Shown here one piece after another: positions 32,817 to 41,408 of a DNA stretch of 49,994 bases. Origin of the DNA: Streptomyces colonosanans. Lineage in GTDB: Bacteria > Actinomycetota > Actinomycetes > Streptomycetales > Streptomycetaceae. Below the pieces are notes generated by a model. The model was not told the DNA's origin. It saw only the letters and a list, made by a program, of their open reading frames with translations, and ran no database searches. A program made the position numbers and the translations under genes. The stretch is from the NCBI RefSeq assembly GCF_001866645.1, contig NZ_MLYP01000033.1:1-49994 (forward strand). Direction: 5' to 3'. Every line of letters starts with the position of its first letter. The first letter of the stretch is position 1.

Positions 32817-32956
32817 AGAAGGGGTGAACGACCGTAACTTTCCTGCGCGGTCCGCGTTTGACCGCGCTAGGAGATCAAGCAGTCACGTTTCGTCCGGGGC
32901 GACGGCAGAACTTTCGACGCTTGTCCATGTGATGACCGCGAAGAGAACGGCACCCG

Positions 32957-34429
32957 TCAACTGCGGGGATACGGCCAGGGGTTGGGCAGGCAGTGGATTC
33001 CGTCGTGGTCGAGGAACTTGGTCTGCTGCTGCATGACCGGGGCCAACTCGCCGTTCTTGTCGCAGGTGACGTGGCCGTAGCCGAGGCGGTGGCCGACCTC
33101 GTGATTGATCAGCATCTGGCGGTAGGCGTGGATCTTGTCACCGTACGTCGTCGAGCCCTGCGCCCAGCGATACGCGTTGATCATCACGCGCTCGGTGGAG
33201 GCCGAGTCGCAGGAGACGTTGTCCTGCGTGGTGTCCAGGCCCGACCTGGCGCACCAGGCGGCGGTGGTGCCGGGGCTGGCCAGGGTGATCACGAAGTCGG
33301 GCTTGCCGGAGGAGATGCGCTCGAAGACGCGTGACTCCTTGTGGGCCCAGCTGCGCTTGTCGTTGAGGGTCCTCTGCACGGCCCGCGCGAAGAGTTCGCC
33401 GTCCAGGCCGAGCCCCTTCTCCACGTCCACGCGGTAGGTGTACTTCGCCTCCCCCTGGCCTGGCACCTTGTCGACGCCGGGGACCACGTCGAACGCGCCC
33501 GGCCCCTTCAACGTGGCGGCGAGCGGGTACGTGCGCCCCATCGCCTGCTCATACGTCAGCGGGGCCACGCTCGGCGCGCCGGGAGAAGTTGCGTCGCCGG
33601 AGGCGGTGGAGTCATGGGTGTCGCGTTCCCGGTCGGTGGCGGGCTGCGACCGCCCGGCGGTGCCGCTGTGCCCGTCGGCGACCTGACCCGCCACGACGAC
33701 CGCCAGCACCGTGGTGACGGCCGCGGCGGCGATCCCGGTGAACGTACGCCCCTTGCCGCTCTCCTTGGTCGCCGCCCCGCCGGTCTCACTCACCGGCAGG
33801 TCGTCGGCCGCGGTCTCCTTCTCGGTGTCGCCGTTGCCGGTGAGGGGGGCGTGAGGGGCGCCACCGGGGCGACGAGGCGTGAAGACATCGTCGTCCTCGT
33901 CGAAGGCGTCGAGGTACTCCTGGCGCGGGCCGGACTGCGACCGCTGGGACGGTATGCGGGGCCCGGGGCGCCTGGGCGGCGCCGCCTGCCGAGCCCCCGC
34001 GGGCACGGCCCCTCCCCCGAACTCGCCCCATCCGCCGCCGGGTTCACGCTGCTGGGGATGACCACGGAGGACCTGGCCATAGGCCGGCATACCGTCCGCC
34101 GCGCGCGGCCTGCCACGCGCGGGCGTGTCGTCCGGGTAACGCGGGACACCGCGGGCCGGCGTACCGTCCGCAGAATGCGGAGCACCCCCGGTCGGCGCCC
34201 CCTGCGTGAACCGCGGGACGCCTCGCGCGGGCGTCCCGTCGGTCCGGTACGGAACCCCCCGGAGCGGCGTAGCGCTCATCGACTCCTGTCGCCCGACGGC
34301 CGCCCCCGGCTCCGCGGTCGTGGACGCCTGCGCGTCCCAGGCCGACGACTCCGTCGCCGATATACCCGGCACCGCGCCCGTGTCCGCACGCGTCCCGTTG
34401 TCCCTGCTCTTGCGGCTGTGCCGTCCCAC
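32957..34429 (-). CDS. DUF3152 membrane-anchored metalloprotease-like protein
   Basis: A 490-residue protein. Residues 1-245 are disordered with repeated Gly-Val-Pro-Arg and Thr-Pro-Ala-Arg-Gly units; one TM anchor (IAAAAVTTVLAVVVAG) sits near 262-278; and the C-terminal DUF3152 domain (~310-490) follows outside the membrane. The domain carries HEVGHRLGYGH, a zincin-type HExxHxxxxxH motif, with four cysteines placed for two disulfides. A secreted-side metalloprotease anchored in the membrane is the natural reading; the substrate is unknown. GTG 34429 is chosen, with GAGG upstream, giving an 8-bp gap from the preceding hydrolase gene; an earlier in-frame start inside that gene cannot be excluded. 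Confidence 0.85.
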   Translation of the reverse strand: MGRHSRKSRDNGTRADTGAVPGISATESSAWDAQASTTAEPGAAVGRQESMSATPLRGVPYRTDGTPARGVPRFTQGAPTGGAPHSADGTPARGVPRYPDDTPARGRPRAADGMPAYGQVLRGHPQQREPGGGWGEFGGGAVPAGARQAAPPRRPGPRIPSQRSQSGPRQEYLDAFDEDDDVFTPRRPGGAPHAPLTGNGDTEKETAADDLPVSETGGAATKESGKGRTFTGIAAAAVTTVLAVVVAGQVADGHSGTAGRSQPATDRERDTHDSTASGDATSPGAPSVAPLTYEQAMGRTYPLAATLKGPGAFDVVPGVDKVPGQGEAKYTYRVDVEKGLGLDGELFARAVQRTLNDKRSWAHKESRVFERISSGKPDFVITLASPGTTAAWCARSGLDTTQDNVSCDSASTERVMINAYRWAQGSTTYGDKIHAYRQMLINHEVGHRLGYGHVTCDKNGELAPVMQQQTKFLDHDGIHCLPNPWPYPRS

Positions 34430-34437
34430 GCCGCGCC

Positions 34438-35418
34438 TCAGCTCCCCGTGTCGGCGATACCTGACTCGCCCGTGGCCTCGAGGAGTTGGCGAAACGCGGC
34501 CGCCACCTGGTCCGGGTACTCCATCATCGCGACGTGCCCCGCGTCCGGCAGGGTCAGCAACCGGGAGTCCCGGAAGGAGCGCGCCGCTCGCCGGGCCGTG
34601 CGGAACGACACCAGCTGGTCCCGGCCGCCGTACACGAGCAGCGTCGGCGCGAGCACCCGCTCCGCCTGACGCCACAGCCCGTGCTGCCCGCCGAGCGTGT
34701 ACGCGTTCACGATCCCGCGCGCCGAACGCGCCATCGCATCCCAGAAGTACGGCAGCCGCAGCCGCCGCTCCATCTCCTCGACCGCGTTGCGGAATCCCTC
34801 CGGAGTGACACGACCGGGGTCGCCGTAGCACAGCGCCATGACCCCGCGGACGCGCTGCTCGGCCGTCCAGTCCTTGGTGTACCGGGTGAACAGGGAGGCG
34901 ACCCCGGGCACCGCGAGCAGCCCCGTCGGGATCGCGCCACGCTGGACGAAGACCTCCGGGAGCGCGGGCGAGACAAGGGAGAGCGTACGGACGAGATCGG
35001 GACGTACGGCCGCCACACGCGTAGCGACGGCGCCACCCAGCGAATTGCCGAACAGGTGCACGGGGCCGCGCTCGGCCGCGTCGAGATAACGAATGACCGC
35101 GCGCGCGTGCCCGGTGACCGAGTAGTCGCCGTCGTCCGGAGGCGGCGAGTCACCGAAGCCCGGCAGGTCGACCGCCTCACCGTCGACGAGCCCGTCGAGC
35201 AGCGGCATCAGCGCCGACCAGTTCTGGGAGGAACCGCCGAGTCCGTGCACGTACAGCGCGGGCGGCAGACCCTCGCGCCCCGACGGCCTGGACCGCACCG
35301 CCAGTGTGACCCCCGAGAGCCTCACCGACCTGAGCCGCTCGCCGTCCTCGCCCCTGACGGGCGACACCTTCGGGAGCACGTTGGTGGCCGGGACGGGCGG
35401 CAGCTCGGTCGAAGACAT
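34438..35418 (-). CDS. Alpha/beta hydrolase
   Basis: A 326-residue alpha/beta hydrolase. Its motifs are YVHGLGGSSQNW (oxyanion region, ~54-65), GNSLGG (nucleophile Ser ~123), YGGRDQLVSF (Asp ~270) and DAGHVAMMEYPD (His ~298), a complete triad of the MhpC/esterase type. No signal peptide. The stop is 8 bp before the DUF3152 start, so the two probably form an operon with this gene first. The substrate cannot be read from the sequence. The ATG at 35418 is preceded by a 230-bp divergent region shared with the small acidic protein gene. Confidence 0.9.
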   Translation of the reverse strand: MSSTELPPVPATNVLPKVSPVRGEDGERLRSVRLSGVTLAVRSRPSGREGLPPALYVHGLGGSSQNWSALMPLLDGLVDGEAVDLPGFGDSPPPDDGDYSVTGHARAVIRYLDAAERGPVHLFGNSLGGAVATRVAAVRPDLVRTLSLVSPALPEVFVQRGAIPTGLLAVPGVASLFTRYTKDWTAEQRVRGVMALCYGDPGRVTPEGFRNAVEEMERRLRLPYFWDAMARSARGIVNAYTLGGQHGLWRQAERVLAPTLLVYGGRDQLVSFRTARRAARSFRDSRLLTLPDAGHVAMMEYPDQVAAAFRQLLEATGESGIADTGS

Positions 35419-35528
35419 GCGGCAATGTTACGAGACGATCACACAGTGGATCGTGTGTTCGCTATCACACGCAGCCGGCTCGGCACCCACCGTCGCCCGA
35501 GCGACCCCGCACAGCACCCCCGCCCCAC

Positions 35529-35558
35529 ACATAGCGTCCTGATACATAGCGTCCCGAT
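35529..35558. repeat. Adjacent 15-bp direct repeats in a divergent promoter region
   Basis: ACATAGCGTCCTGAT (35529-35543) and ACATAGCGTCCCGAT (35544-35558) differ by one base and abut each other, between divergent genes. They could be tandem regulator sites. Just upstream (~35440-35470) short CACAC/GTGTG inverted pairs occur. Confidence 0.4.
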
Positions 35559-35648
35559 CGGGTGTCTCCTAGGCTCGTAGCTGGGTACCCGCATGTGGCC
35601 CCCGCCTCTTTCAGGAACGTTCCAGTAGTTCAGGGAAGGGAGCCCACC

Positions 35649-35870
35649 ATGGCCGTTGACCCCACTGATCCCGAGATCTTCGAGGAACAGGGGACCGACA
35701 CCGTCGAACTCGGCGTGGAGGCCCCGGAGCACACTGCCGCGGAGCGGTTCGCGGAGATCACCGCGGAGCAGGACGAACCCCTGACCGAAGAGGAGACCCT
35801 GCGCGCCAACGAGGCGGACCTCGTGGAGCAGAAACGCGTCATCAAACTCGACGAGGACGACTACCGGTGA
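35649..35870 (+). CDS. Small acidic protein of unknown function
   Basis: A 73-residue, strongly acidic protein (about one third Asp/Glu) ending DEDDYR, with predicted helix in the middle (ETLRANEADLVEQKRVIKL). GGGAAGGGAG lies 6-15 nt upstream of the ATG, a good ribosome site. No domain is recognised. The high third-position GC and clean start suggest a real gene. It is followed by the TetR regulator gene after 225 bp. Confidence 0.7.
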   Translation: MAVDPTDPEIFEEQGTDTVELGVEAPEHTAAERFAEITAEQDEPLTEEETLRANEADLVEQKRVIKLDEDDYR

Positions 35871-36095
35871 GGATCGGTGAGGTACGAGGACGATCACGTC
35901 AGGCAAGAGGGCGACCGCGCAATCCAAGGCCGCGTGCGCCTGTCCGCCCGCCCTGCCCCTGTTTGAAGGGCTCCGCGCGGCTTTCGCCGCTGTCCGGTCC
36001 GTGAAATTCTGCGCCCGCACCGCGCACACCACGGTTACCGAAAAGTACGATGGCCGGGCGGCGCACACCGCATGTGGACGATTTTGGGAGGCGGC

Positions 36096-36740
36096 GTGAC
36101 AGCCATCGAGCAGACAGAGGCGGCACGCCCGCGAGGCACGCGCCTGCCGCGCCGTGCCCGACGGAACCAGTTGCTGGGCGCCGCGCAGGAAGTCTTCGTG
36201 GCGCAGGGCTACCACGCGGCCGCCATGGACGACATCGCCGAGCGCGCCGGCGTCAGCAAGCCGGTGCTCTACCAGCACTTCCCGGGCAAGCTCGATCTGT
36301 ACCTGGCCCTGCTGGACCAGCACTGTGAAGCCCTGCTGCAGGCCGTACGGACCGCGCTCGCGTCGACGACCGACAACAAGCAGCGCGTACGGGCCACGAT
36401 GGACGCGTACTTCGCGTACGTGGAGGACGACGGCGGTGCCTTCCGCCTGGTGTTCGAGTCCGACCTGACGAACGAGCCCGCCGTGCGCGAGCGCGTCGAC
36501 AAGGTGACGACCGAGTGCGCGGAAGCGATCTGCGACGTCATCGCCGAGGACACCGGCCTCTCGCGGGCCGAGTCGATGCTGCTGGCCTCGGGTCTGGGCG
36601 GCCTCGCCCAGGTCGTGGCACGCTCCTGGCTGCACAGCGACCGCAGCGTGCCGCGTGACCAGGCGGTCCAGCTGCTCGCCTCGCTGGCCTGGCGGGGTAT
36701 CGCGGGATTCCCGCTGCACGGCACCGACCAGCACCACTGA
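36096..36740 (+). CDS. TetR-family transcriptional regulator
   Basis: A 214-residue TetR regulator. Residues ~22-68 form the helix-turn-helix: RRNQLLGAAQEVFVAQGY, then MDDIAERAGVSKPVLYQHF. The C-terminal ligand domain is all-helical with an acidic segment (YFAYVEDDGGAFRLVFESD) that is shared by a conserved actinobacterial subgroup. GTG 36096 is preferred to the ATG at 36072, because GGGAGGCGG sits directly upstream. No divergently transcribed target lies next to it, so its regulon is unknown; the downstream DUF3107 gene is on the same strand 155 bp away. Confidence 0.93.
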   Translation: MTAIEQTEAARPRGTRLPRRARRNQLLGAAQEVFVAQGYHAAAMDDIAERAGVSKPVLYQHFPGKLDLYLALLDQHCEALLQAVRTALASTTDNKQRVRATMDAYFAYVEDDGGAFRLVFESDLTNEPAVRERVDKVTTECAEAICDVIAEDTGLSRAESMLLASGLGGLAQVVARSWLHSDRSVPRDQAVQLLASLAWRGIAGFPLHGTDQHH

Positions 36741-36895
36741 GCGAACGCCCTGTGGACCGTACGGCGGTTTTGTTCCCGTCGGCTGTTCGCTCCTGGCGTG
36801 CCGGGGCGGAGCGTGCGCGTCCCCTCACCGGGCTAATGTGTGCGGGTACGGCGCGGACGGCCGCGCACATCACTGACCGTCGGAGGGACAAAGCC

Positions 36896-37123
36896 GTGGA
36901 GGTCAAGATCGGCGTGCAGCACGCGCCCCGCGAGATCGTTCTGGAGAGCGGTCAGAGCGCCGAAGAGGTCGAGCGCGTCGTGGCCGACGCGCTTGCCGGC
37001 AAGTCGCAGCTGCTGAGCCTCGTGGACGAGCACGGCCGCAAGCTCCTGGTGCCGGCCGACCGTCTCGCGTACGTCGAGATCGGCGAGCAGGCCCCGCGCA
37101 AGGTGGGCTTCGGCGCGCTGTAG
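36896..37123 (+). CDS. DUF3107 family protein
   Basis: A 75-residue protein matching the actinobacterial DUF3107 family in length and in motifs such as VEVKIGVQHAPREI at the N-terminus and YVEIGEQAPRKVGFG near the end. Function is not known; the family is highly conserved and small, with a predicted beta-alpha fold. The GTG at 36896 is preceded by CGGAGGGA 7-8 nt away. A strong terminator follows 17 nt after the stop. Confidence 0.88.
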   Translation: MEVKIGVQHAPREIVLESGQSAEEVERVVADALAGKSQLLSLVDEHGRKLLVPADRLAYVEIGEQAPRKVGFGAL

Positions 37124-37140
37124 TTCCCGACAGAGCGCGA

Positions 37141-37170
37141 GGGGCCCGGTGGCTTGTGCCACCGGGCCCC
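37141..37170 (+). terminator. Terminator after the DUF3107 gene
   Basis: A perfect 13-bp stem (GGGGCCCGGTGGC, 37141-37153, with 37158-37170), a TTGT loop and TTCTGCTTT downstream make a classical intrinsic terminator. Confidence 0.9.
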
Positions 37171-37325
37171 TTCTGCTTTGCCTGCCCTGTCCCGGCATGG
37201 CCCGCGAGGTGGCTTACACCGATGGAGCACATGATCCGCACAGAGGATTGCGTCCCGAACGCCACGGGTAAGACCGGCTACGACCGTTGTGCCCTGGCAG
37301 CAGCCGTGTGGGAGGGAAGTTCGTC

Positions 37326-37595
37326 ATGCTCTTGGAAACGCTCGGCTCCGCCGTCCTCGGACTCGCCCTGGCCTGGGCGGCCGCGCACCGGCTGCCGCAC
37401 CGGCTGCCGGCCCGTGCACTGGTGCTGTCGACCGGTGTGGCGGGTGCTCTGTTCGGTGCGTTCGTCACCCACAGCGCGCTGGGCTCGGCCCGTCTTCTGG
37501 TGATCCTCGTCGGGGCACTGGCCCTCTCCGCGGCCTCACTGTCGCTGCTGCTGCGGCCCGCGGAAAGATTTCGCCGCCGGTCGGCGACGGCCTGA
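37326..37595 (+). CDS. Small membrane protein (three predicted TM helices)
   Basis: An 89-residue hydrophobic protein with about three TM segments (LLETLGSAVLGLALAWAAAH; ALVLSTGVAGALFGAF; LLVILVGALALSAASL) and a basic C-terminus (ERFRRRS), which would face the cytoplasm. GGGAGGGAAG precedes the ATG at 37326 at good spacing. No family recognised. Confidence 0.7.
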   Translation: MLLETLGSAVLGLALAWAAAHRLPHRLPARALVLSTGVAGALFGAFVTHSALGSARLLVILVGALALSAASLSLLLRPAERFRRRSATA

Positions 37596-37779
37596 GGCCG
37601 TCCGCCGGGCCCGGCGGCGATGGCGGCCCGGACGACCGACAGGATGGCTTGGGCGTCGGCCGCAGTGACGCGCACGGTGACGCTGCCGCGCGACCGCCGC
37701 GGGCACCACACGCGGCCGCGGCGGCCCGCCCGAGCGGAGTCGGGCGAGCACCCCCGTGACTCACATCAGGCCATGATGA

Positions 37780-38517
37780 TCAGGCGGCCAGGCCCAGTGC
37801 CGCCATCCGCTTGGTGTGCGCCTCGGTGATCCGCGTGAACATCTTGCCGACCTCGGCGAGATCGAAACCGTCAGCGACGCCGCCGACGAGCATCGTCGAG
37901 AGCGCGTCCCGCTCGGCGACCACGCGCTGCGACTGCGAGAGGGCCTCGCCCATCAGCCGCCGCGCCCACAGCGCGAGCCGCCCGCCCACGCGCGGGTCGG
38001 CGTCGATCGCGGCGCGCACCTTCTCGACGGCGAAGCTGGCGTGCCCCGTGTCGTCGAGCACGGCGAGCACGAGCCCGCGCGTGTCGGCGTCAAGCCGGGA
38101 TGCGACCTCGCGGTAGAAGTCGCTGGCGATGGAGTCGCCCACGTACGCCTTGACCAGCCCCTCCAGCCAGTCCGAGGGCGCGGTCTGCCGGTGGAAGCTG
38201 TCGTACGCCGCGACGAACGGCTCCATCGCCTCCGTCGGCTCCGTGCCGATCTCGGCGAGCCTGTCCCTGAGCCGCTCGAAGTGGTGGAACTCGGCGGACG
38301 CCATCTTCGCCAGCTCCGCCTTGTCCGTGAGCGTCGGCGCGAGCTTCGCGTCCTCCGCGAGCCGCTCGAACGCCGCCAGCTCCCCGTACGCGAGCGCGCC
38401 GAGCAGGTCCACGACAGCGGCACGGTACTGGGGGTCGACGGAGGCCTTCGCCCAGTCCTGGGCTGCGACCGAGGTGGGTTCGGCGGATGCGTCGGGAGCG
38501 TTGTCAGGCGTCGTCAT
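37780..38517 (-). CDS. Ferritin-like fold protein (MiaE-like)
   Basis: A 245-residue all-helical protein. Helix motifs GELAAFERLAED and AEFHHFERLRD supply Glu and Glu-x-x-His ligands, and a later DDTGHASFAVEKV supplies a Glu/His pair; together they resemble the ferritin-like di-iron fold. MiaE-like tRNA hydroxylases and DPS-like proteins belong to this superfamily. The start is ATG 38517; upstream sequence is non-coding in character. It is divergent from the DEAD-box helicase gene. The reaction is unknown; a di-iron oxygenase or iron-binding role is the inference. Confidence 0.8.
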   Translation of the reverse strand: MTTPDNAPDASAEPTSVAAQDWAKASVDPQYRAAVVDLLGALAYGELAAFERLAEDAKLAPTLTDKAELAKMASAEFHHFERLRDRLAEIGTEPTEAMEPFVAAYDSFHRQTAPSDWLEGLVKAYVGDSIASDFYREVASRLDADTRGLVLAVLDDTGHASFAVEKVRAAIDADPRVGGRLALWARRLMGEALSQSQRVVAERDALSTMLVGGVADGFDLAEVGKMFTRITEAHTKRMAALGLAA

Positions 38518-38886
38518 GAAGCGCACAATAGCCGCCCTACCGCCCCATGGAAGTTCCTGGTCAGTCAGTGTGACGACGGCTACGTGACGGAACCGGCCAC
38601 CGTATGTGCGCGATTCCGGGGTATGGTGGTAATGCGCCTGCCGAGTATTCGACGGGCCGCACGTATGAGGATGCCCGGTCGGTGGCCCGATCGGCTCCGA
38701 CCCGACAGCCCTCCCTGCCAGTAGGCACCGTGCGTACAGCATCCGGAGGGACCCTCAGCGGTACGAGCGCTGGAGCGTCGGCGTGGTCCCGTGCCACAGG
38801 CCCGTCCCCCAAGCAGGCCGACGCCATCCGGCACGGTCACGACCCCCGCGCTCGCCTCGCACCGCGCTCACAGAAGAGGCAGCACC
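38518..38886. other. Divergent promoter region and helicase leader
   Basis: A 369-bp region between the ferritin-like gene and the helicase. A GTATGGT-type -10 candidate occurs around 38625. If the helicase initiates at 38887 its transcript would have a ~250-nt leader, comparable to the long leaders of cold-inducible RNA helicase mRNAs. No repeat or other gene was seen. Confidence 0.4.
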
Positions 38887-41283
38887 CTGACTACCACCTT
38901 TCGAGAACTCGGAATCCTTCCCGAGACGGCCGAGGCCCTGGAAGCCGTCGGCATCACCCACCCCTTCCCCATCCAGGAGATGACGCTCCCCGTAGCGCTC
39001 TCCGGCACCGACATCATCGGCCAGGCCAAGACCGGCACGGGCAAGACGCTGGGCTTCGGCCTCCCGCTCCTCGAGCGCGTCACCGTCCCCGCCGACGTCG
39101 AGGCGGGCCGCGCGAAGCCCGAGGCCCTCACCGACACCCCGCAGGCGCTCGTCGTCGTCCCCACACGCGAGCTGTGCACGCAGGTCACCAACGACCTGCT
39201 GACCGCGGGCAAGGTGCGCAACGTACGCGTCCTCGCGATCTACGGCGGCCGGGCCTACGAACCCCAGGTGGAGGCCCTGAAGAACGGCGTCGACGTGGTC
39301 GTCGGCACCCCGGGCCGTCTGCTGGACCTCGCCGGTCAGAAGAAGCTGAACCTGAAGCACGTCAAGTGCCTGGTCCTCGACGAGGCCGACGAGATGCTCG
39401 ACCTGGGCTTCCTGCCCGACGTCGAGAAGATCATCGACATGCTGCCGACGAAGCGCCAGACCATGCTGTTCTCGGCGACCATGCCGGGTGCGGTCATCGG
39501 CCTGGCCCGCCGCTACATGTCGCAGCCCACGCACATCCGCGCCACCGCGCCGGACGACGAGGGCGCGACCGTCGCGAACATCGCGCAGTTCGTCTACCGC
39601 GCGCACTCCATGGACAAGCCGGAGATGGTCGCGCGCATACTGCAGGCCGAGGGCCGCGGGCTGGCGATGATCTTCTGCCGTACGAAGCGGACGGCGGCCG
39701 ACATCGCCGAGCAGCTCCAGCGGCGCGGCTTCGCGTCGGGCGCGGTCCACGGCGACCTGGGCCAGGGCGCGCGCGAGCAGGCTCTGCGCGCCTTCCGCAA
39801 CGGCAAGGTGGACGTGCTCGTCTGCACCGACGTGGCCGCGCGCGGCATCGACGTCGAGGGCGTGACACACGTCATCAACTACCAGTCCCCCGAGGACGAG
39901 AAGACGTACCTGCACCGCATCGGCCGTACGGGTCGCGCGGGCGCGTCGGGTACGGCGATCACGTTCGTCGACTGGGACGACATCCCGCGCTGGCAGCTGA
40001 TCAACAAGGCGCTGGAGCTGGACTTCAACGACCCCGTGGAGACGTACTCCACTTCCCCGCACCTCTTCGCCGACCTCAGCATCCCCGAGGGCACGAAGGG
40101 TGTCCTGCCGCGCTCGGAGCGCACGCGCGCCGGGCTCGCGGCGGAGGAACTGGAGGACCTGGGCGAGACGGGCGGCCGGGGGCCGCGCGGGCGCCGTTCC
40201 TCCGCTGAGCCCGCCGAACGCGAGCGTCCGGCGCGTACGCCGCGGCGCCGGCGTCGTACGCGGGGCGGGGCGCCGGTGGAGACTCCGGCCGCCACCCCCA
40301 CGGACACCGCGGAGACGGCCGAGGCCGTGGAGCCGCACATGCCGCGCCGACGCCGCCGTACGCGCGGTGGGGTGTCGGCGGAGCTGGTCTCCGCCGCGAC
40401 GGTGACGCAGGCGGAGACGGAGGCGGCCCAGCCGGAGGCGGCCCAGCCGGAGGCGGCCCAGCCGGAGGCGGCCCAGCCGGAGGCGGCCCAGCCGGAGGCG
40501 GCCCAGCCGGAGGCGGCGCAGACGGCCGTCGAGACGGCGGAGGGTGCCGAGCCTGCGAAGCCGCGCCGTCGTCGGACCCGCAAGACGGTGGAGACGGCTG
40601 TGGCCGCTGCCCCGGAGGCGGCTCCGGCTGTGGCCGAGGCCATCGCGGACACCGCAGAGGCCGCAGAAGCCAAGCCCCGACGGCGTACCCGCAAGGCCGC
40701 GGAGACGGCCCCCGCTGCCGCCGAGGACGCGGTGGCCACCGTCGAGGTGGTGGAGACCAAGCCGCGACGCACCCGCAAGACCGCGGCCGCCGCCGAGGCC
40801 GAGGCGACCACCGAAGCCGAGACCCCCGCCAAGCCGCGCCGACGCACCCGCAAGGCCACGGCCGCGGAAGCCACCGCCGACACGGCAGAAGGCACCACGG
40901 CGGAAACGGAAACCCCGGCCAAGCCGCGACGCACCCGCAAGACCGCGGCCGCCGCCGAAACCGAGGCGACCACCGAAGCCGAAACCCCCGCCAAGCCGCG
41001 CCGACGCACCCGCAAGGCCACGGCCGCGGAAACCACCGCCGACACGGCAGAAGGCACCACGGCGGAAACGGAAACCCCGGCCAAGCCGCGACGCACCCGC
41101 AAGACCGCGGCCGCTGAAGCCGAGACGGTGATCCCCGCGCAGGCGGACGAGGTTCCGGCGAAGCCGCGGCGCCGTACACGCAAGGCGGTGGCCGCCGAGG
41201 CGGAGATTCCGGCGCAGGCAGACGAGGTTCCCGCGAAGCCGCGCCGGCGTACCCGCAAGGCCGCGGAGCCCGCGGAGAGCTGA
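38887..41283 (+). CDS. DEAD-box RNA helicase with long repetitive basic C-terminal tail
   Basis: All DEAD-box motifs are present: Q-motif (FRELG...PIQ), AKTGTGKT, PTREL, TPGR, DEAD, SAT, ARGIDVEG and HRIGRTGRAG in the first ~375 residues. The remaining ~420 residues are low-complexity: six AAQPE units and at least nine KPRR(R)TRK motifs separated by Ala/Glu/Thr-rich linkers, likely an RNA-binding tail. DEAD-box proteins unwind RNA in ribosome assembly, decay and cold adaptation. Start choice: the only conventional in-frame start is GTG 38791, which lacks a ribosome site. CTG 38887 has GAGG exactly 7 nt upstream and gives the conserved start TTTFRELG, so CTG initiation is preferred; if wrong, add 32 residues. 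Confidence 0.9.
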   Translation: MTTTFRELGILPETAEALEAVGITHPFPIQEMTLPVALSGTDIIGQAKTGTGKTLGFGLPLLERVTVPADVEAGRAKPEALTDTPQALVVVPTRELCTQVTNDLLTAGKVRNVRVLAIYGGRAYEPQVEALKNGVDVVVGTPGRLLDLAGQKKLNLKHVKCLVLDEADEMLDLGFLPDVEKIIDMLPTKRQTMLFSATMPGAVIGLARRYMSQPTHIRATAPDDEGATVANIAQFVYRAHSMDKPEMVARILQAEGRGLAMIFCRTKRTAADIAEQLQRRGFASGAVHGDLGQGAREQALRAFRNGKVDVLVCTDVAARGIDVEGVTHVINYQSPEDEKTYLHRIGRTGRAGASGTAITFVDWDDIPRWQLINKALELDFNDPVETYSTSPHLFADLSIPEGTKGVLPRSERTRAGLAAEELEDLGETGGRGPRGRRSSAEPAERERPARTPRRRRRTRGGAPVETPAATPTDTAETAEAVEPHMPRRRRRTRGGVSAELVSAATVTQAETEAAQPEAAQPEAAQPEAAQPEAAQPEAAQPEAAQTAVETAEGAEPAKPRRRRTRKTVETAVAAAPEAAPAVAEAIADTAEAAEAKPRRRTRKAAETAPAAAEDAVATVEVVETKPRRTRKTAAAAEAEATTEAETPAKPRRRTRKATAAEATADTAEGTTAETETPAKPRRTRKTAAAAETEATTEAETPAKPRRRTRKATAAETTADTAEGTTAETETPAKPRRTRKTAAAEAETVIPAQADEVPAKPRRRTRKAVAAEAEIPAQADEVPAKPRRRTRKAAEPAES
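40423..40512 (+). repeat. Six exact copies of a 15-bp coding repeat
   Basis: GCGGCCCAGCCGGAG is repeated six times without a mismatch, encoding AAQPE units in the helicase tail. The identity at codon level suggests slippage-type expansion; copy number probably varies between strains. Confidence 0.95.
40759..41082 (+). repeat. 162-bp tandem duplication in the helicase tail
   Basis: 40759-40920 and 40921-41082 are near-identical 54-codon units, differing at a few bases (mostly GAGGCC/GAAACC-type changes), and a third partial unit starts at 41083. Each carries two KPRR-type basic motifs. Confidence 0.9.
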
Positions 41284-41296
41284 CGCGACAGCTGCC

Positions 41297-41335
41297 CGAT
41301 GGCCCGTTCCCACACCTTGTGGGGGCGGGCCATCG
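41297..41335 (+). terminator. Terminator after the DEAD-box helicase
   Basis: CGATGGCCCG (41297-41306) pairs with CGGGCCATCG (41326-41335), with further CACA/TGTG pairing in the loop, 13 nt after the stop. Confidence 0.75.
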
Positions 41336-41408
41336 GCGTTGCGGTGGCCGCATACAGCGCGTGTCACCCCGCCCCGCCACGCCCCAACCGCCCGGTAACC
41401 TCAGCCCC

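Noticed and set aside
40423..40512. Possible CRISPR-like array of short repeats
   Set aside because: The repeats are contiguous without spacers and encode in-frame AAQPE units.
38755..41367. 870-codon Gly/Leu/Arg repeat frame on the minus strand
   Set aside because: It mirrors the repetitive helicase gene on the opposite strand; the repeats come from the helicase tail.
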